In this document: positions 4,954 to 6,886 of the stretch, in pieces | How the letters are laid out: each line of letters opens with the position of its first letter | Numbering within the stretch: position 1 is the stretch's first letter | NCBI GenBank assembly: GCA_017958015.1 | Contig: JAGDDM010000060.1 | Coordinates: 1-6,886, forward strand | Source: Abditibacteriota bacterium | Lineage (GTDB): Bacteria; Armatimonadota; UBA5829 | Direction: 5' to 3' | Length of the DNA stretch: 6,886 bases | Notes under the pieces: generated by a model | Database searches by the model: none | Seen by the model: the letters and a program-made list of their open reading frames with translations, nothing else | What the model was told of the DNA's origin: nothing | Made by a program: the position numbers and the translations under genes

Positions 4954-6886
4954 GACAGATCAGATATATACTTATCCTGACGGCACTGTTGGCGGCGGCG
5001 GTTTCATCCGCTTACGCCACCACCACCGGCGCGGCCAAGAAGCTGGCCAATAACGGCATGGCGGCTCTCACTGCGGTCTGCGTCACCTACGTGGGCGACG
5101 GATTCTTCTACGTGCAGGACGTTGACACTTACGGCGGCATCAAGATTGTCAAAGAGGACGCCGAAGTGGCTCTGGGCGAAAAGTATTACATCCGGGGCAG
5201 AATAAACACGGACGCCTCCGGCGAGAGATACATCACCCCCTCCATCATGAACAAAATGGAGGACACGTTCCTCGTCTCACCCATCGCCATGAGCACCGGC
5301 GCCATGGGCGGCACCGACTTCTTCTACAACGCTTCCACCGGCGCCGGACAGATAGGCGTCGAAGGCGGCAGAGGCGCCAACAACATCGGTACCTACATCA
5401 AAATCTACGGCAGCGTCACCTACGCCGACCCCAACGGCGAGTTCATCTATCTCTACGACGGCGCCGACGTCTACGACGGCAACACCTTCGGTGAAGCCGG
5501 AGCCAAGGGCGTCAAGGTGTTTCTCGGCGCCGAAAAAGCCCCGCTGGAGAGATCTTTCTACAGCGCCTACGGCATTTCCACCGTTCGCATGGAGAACGGC
5601 AAGCGCATAAGAGCCCTCCTCAACAGAGGCGTGGACCGCCAGTCAGAGTGGACTCCCATTGAGGACATGGATCTGGTCAAGGTTACCGGCGGCGTGTTCC
5701 TTATGGGCAACAGCGGTGTGGGCGACGACGAGCGCTTCGGCTATCCCAGAGAATATCCTCAGCATCCGGTTTACGTTCCGGACTTCTACATCGGCAAAAC
5801 CGAGGTAACCCGCAAACAGTTTAACGAGTTCGTCTCCTTCGGCGGATATTACAGACCCCAGTACTGGTCTGCGGACGGCTGGAAGTGGAGAATGGCCACA
5901 AACCGCACCTATCCCAGCTACCGCAACGCCAATCAGGACTTCGGTCTGCCCTCCGGCAGCTTCGGATTTACCCAGAACGACGACAGTCCCGTAATCGGCG
6001 TTACCTACTACGAGGCTGAAGCCTATTGCAACTGGGCCGGCGGACATCTGCCCACGGAAGCCCAGTGGGAGAAAGCGGCCCGCTGGACCGGCTCCTCCTC
6101 CAACGTTTATCCTTGGGGCAACGCCTTCGCCAAGGGCAAAGCCAACGACTGGTTCGACACCGCCGTTGTGGGTTGGAAAACAAGACCCGTGGCCAAGCCC
6201 GCGGAAGTTAAGATATGCGACACCTTGGAGACCGCGGGACAGGTTCTCGTGGATATCGATGCCAAGAACTACGACGGCGGCAACACCTGGGTGAACCGCG
6301 GCGCCAACACCATCGGCAACTTCACCAAGCGGGGCAACCCGGTTCTGGGAGATGTGGCCGGTGTCAGATGCGTCACCTTCAACGGCGGCGACGACGCCTA
6401 CCTGGGTCCCGTATCCCCGGACTCCATCTGCGGCAGAGGCCCCTGCTCCATCGAGGTTTGGGCCTTCAACCCCTCCTACTCCGACGAGGAAACCATCCTT
6501 TCCTGGGCGAAGAGAGGCGGTCCGGAAGCCACGACCAGAACTTTCAACTTCGGCAGCAACCCCAACTACGGCGCCTTCGGCCACTGGGCCAACGACCTGG
6601 GTTGGAGCGGCAATCCGCCCACTTCCACCTGGAGATATTTGGTTTACACATACGACGGCAACACCGCCAAGATTTACGACAACGGCCTTCTGAAGACCCA
6701 GAAGACAATCGCCCTGAACACCTATAAGGGTTACAGAATCAATCTGGCTATTCAGAACGACGCCAACGGCGTGCCCAACACACATCCCGGCACACTGTCC
6801 ATCGCCGCGGCCCGCATTCACACCGGCGTTCTCACCGCCGCTCAGATTGAGAACAACTTCTTCGTGGACGCCGCCGCCATGGGCGC
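4950..6886 (+). CDS. Secreted OB-like / FGE (SUMF1)-like / LamG-like multidomain protein, 3' end beyond window
   Basis: At least 645 residues, open at the right edge with no in-frame stop. A Sec signal peptide (1-23, cleavage after AYA) shows export. Residues about 37-100 (VTYVGDGFFYVQD, GEKYYIRGRI) and 108-195 (GAGQIGVEGG, NNIGTYIKIYGSVT, FIYLYDG) look like two OB-fold-type beta domains. Residues about 240-414 match the first part of a formylglycine-generating-enzyme/sulfatase-modifying-factor domain: GGVFLMG, HPVYVPDFYIGKTEVT, PVIGVTYYEAEAYCNW, LPTEAQWEKAAR, YPWGN. The usual continuation (GLYDMAGNVWEW, then the GGSW and late cysteine motifs) is absent. Instead a LamG/concanavalin-like domain begins at about 417 and runs to about 640 (VTFNGGDDAYLGP, SIEVWAFNP, SWAKRGGP, YLVYTYDG, LTAAQIENNF). 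Either the FGE half is truncated or it resumes past the edge. Bacterial FGE-fold proteins are often binding modules rather than oxidases, so enzyme activity should not be assumed. The ATG overlaps the cotH-like stop. Of 30 arginines, 18 use AGA. Confidence 0.88.
   Translation, partial: MRQIRYILILTALLAAAVSSAYATTTGAAKKLANNGMAALTAVCVTYVGDGFFYVQDVDTYGGIKIVKEDAEVALGEKYYIRGRINTDASGERYITPSIMNKMEDTFLVSPIAMSTGAMGGTDFFYNASTGAGQIGVEGGRGANNIGTYIKIYGSVTYADPNGEFIYLYDGADVYDGNTFGEAGAKGVKVFLGAEKAPLERSFYSAYGISTVRMENGKRIRALLNRGVDRQSEWTPIEDMDLVKVTGGVFLMGNSGVGDDERFGYPREYPQHPVYVPDFYIGKTEVTRKQFNEFVSFGGYYRPQYWSADGWKWRMATNRTYPSYRNANQDFGLPSGSFGFTQNDDSPVIGVTYYEAEAYCNWAGGHLPTEAQWEKAARWTGSSSNVYPWGNAFAKGKANDWFDTAVVGWKTRPVAKPAEVKICDTLETAGQVLVDIDAKNYDGGNTWVNRGANTIGNFTKRGNPVLGDVAGVRCVTFNGGDDAYLGPVSPDSICGRGPCSIEVWAFNPSYSDEETILSWAKRGGPEATTRTFNFGSNPNYGAFGHWANDLGWSGNPPTSTWRYLVYTYDGNTAKIYDNGLLKTQKTIALNTYKGYRINLAIQNDANGVPNTHPGTLSIAAARIHTGVLTAAQIENNFFVDAAAMG

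Noticed and set aside
5667..6191. Active sulfatase-maturing formylglycine-generating enzyme
   Set aside because: The half of the fold that holds the catalytic cysteines is not in the visible sequence, no sulfatase gene is nearby, and many bacterial FGE-fold proteins are not oxidases.
5643..6821. Open frame of 392 codons on the minus strand opposite the FGE/LamG gene
   Set aside because: Same Val/Gly-rich shadow composition, no ribosome site, and the opposite strand encodes clear FGE and LamG motifs.

Overview
The window is bacterial chromosomal DNA of moderately high G+C content. It holds four protein genes in two divergent pairs. The left pair is on the minus strand: an iron-sulfur FrhB-like oxidoreductase (96-1262), preceded on its strand by a pyrimidine-nucleoside phosphorylase (1318-2559). 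The right pair is on the plus strand: a secreted CotH-type kinase-like protein (2698-4953) and, overlapping its stop by ATGA, a secreted multidomain protein with OB-like, FGE/SUMF1-like and LamG-like parts (4950 to beyond the right edge). No RNA gene, insertion sequence, CRISPR array or prophage signal was seen.

Regulatory structure is unusually clear. The 138-bp gap between the pairs (2560-2697) carries two back-to-back sigma70-like promoters. Between their -35 boxes lies a perfect tandem repeat of the heptamer ATCGGAT, with a third exact copy downstream of the rightward start point, so one regulator could control both directions. The phosphorylase promoter puts its -10 box only 6 nt from the ATG, so its mRNA is probably leaderless. 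The oxidoreductase has its own extended -10 promoter in the 55-bp gap behind the phosphorylase. A strong hairpin with an A-tract on one side and a T-tract on the other (46-95) closes the left pair and can act in both directions.

Functionally the pairs look unrelated. The left pair is cytoplasmic: pyrimidine nucleoside salvage, and an oxidoreductase of unknown substrate. The right pair is exported: both proteins have Sec signal peptides and consist of adhesion-like or carbohydrate-binding-like modules around a kinase-like and an FGE-like domain. The tight overlap suggests the two act together at the cell surface. The main oddity is that the FGE-like fold breaks off after its PWGN motif and runs straight into a LamG-like domain.

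Taxonomy is inferred only from protein style. LTD-CHB_HEX-CotH proteins, tandem OB-like domains with a GAGQ-GV-GG segment, and LamG domains of the IEVWA/NP/W.RGGP type recall Armatimonadota/Abditibacteriota and PVC-group bacteria (Planctomycetes, Lentisphaerae), perhaps an uncultured gut or rumen lineage. This placement is tentative.
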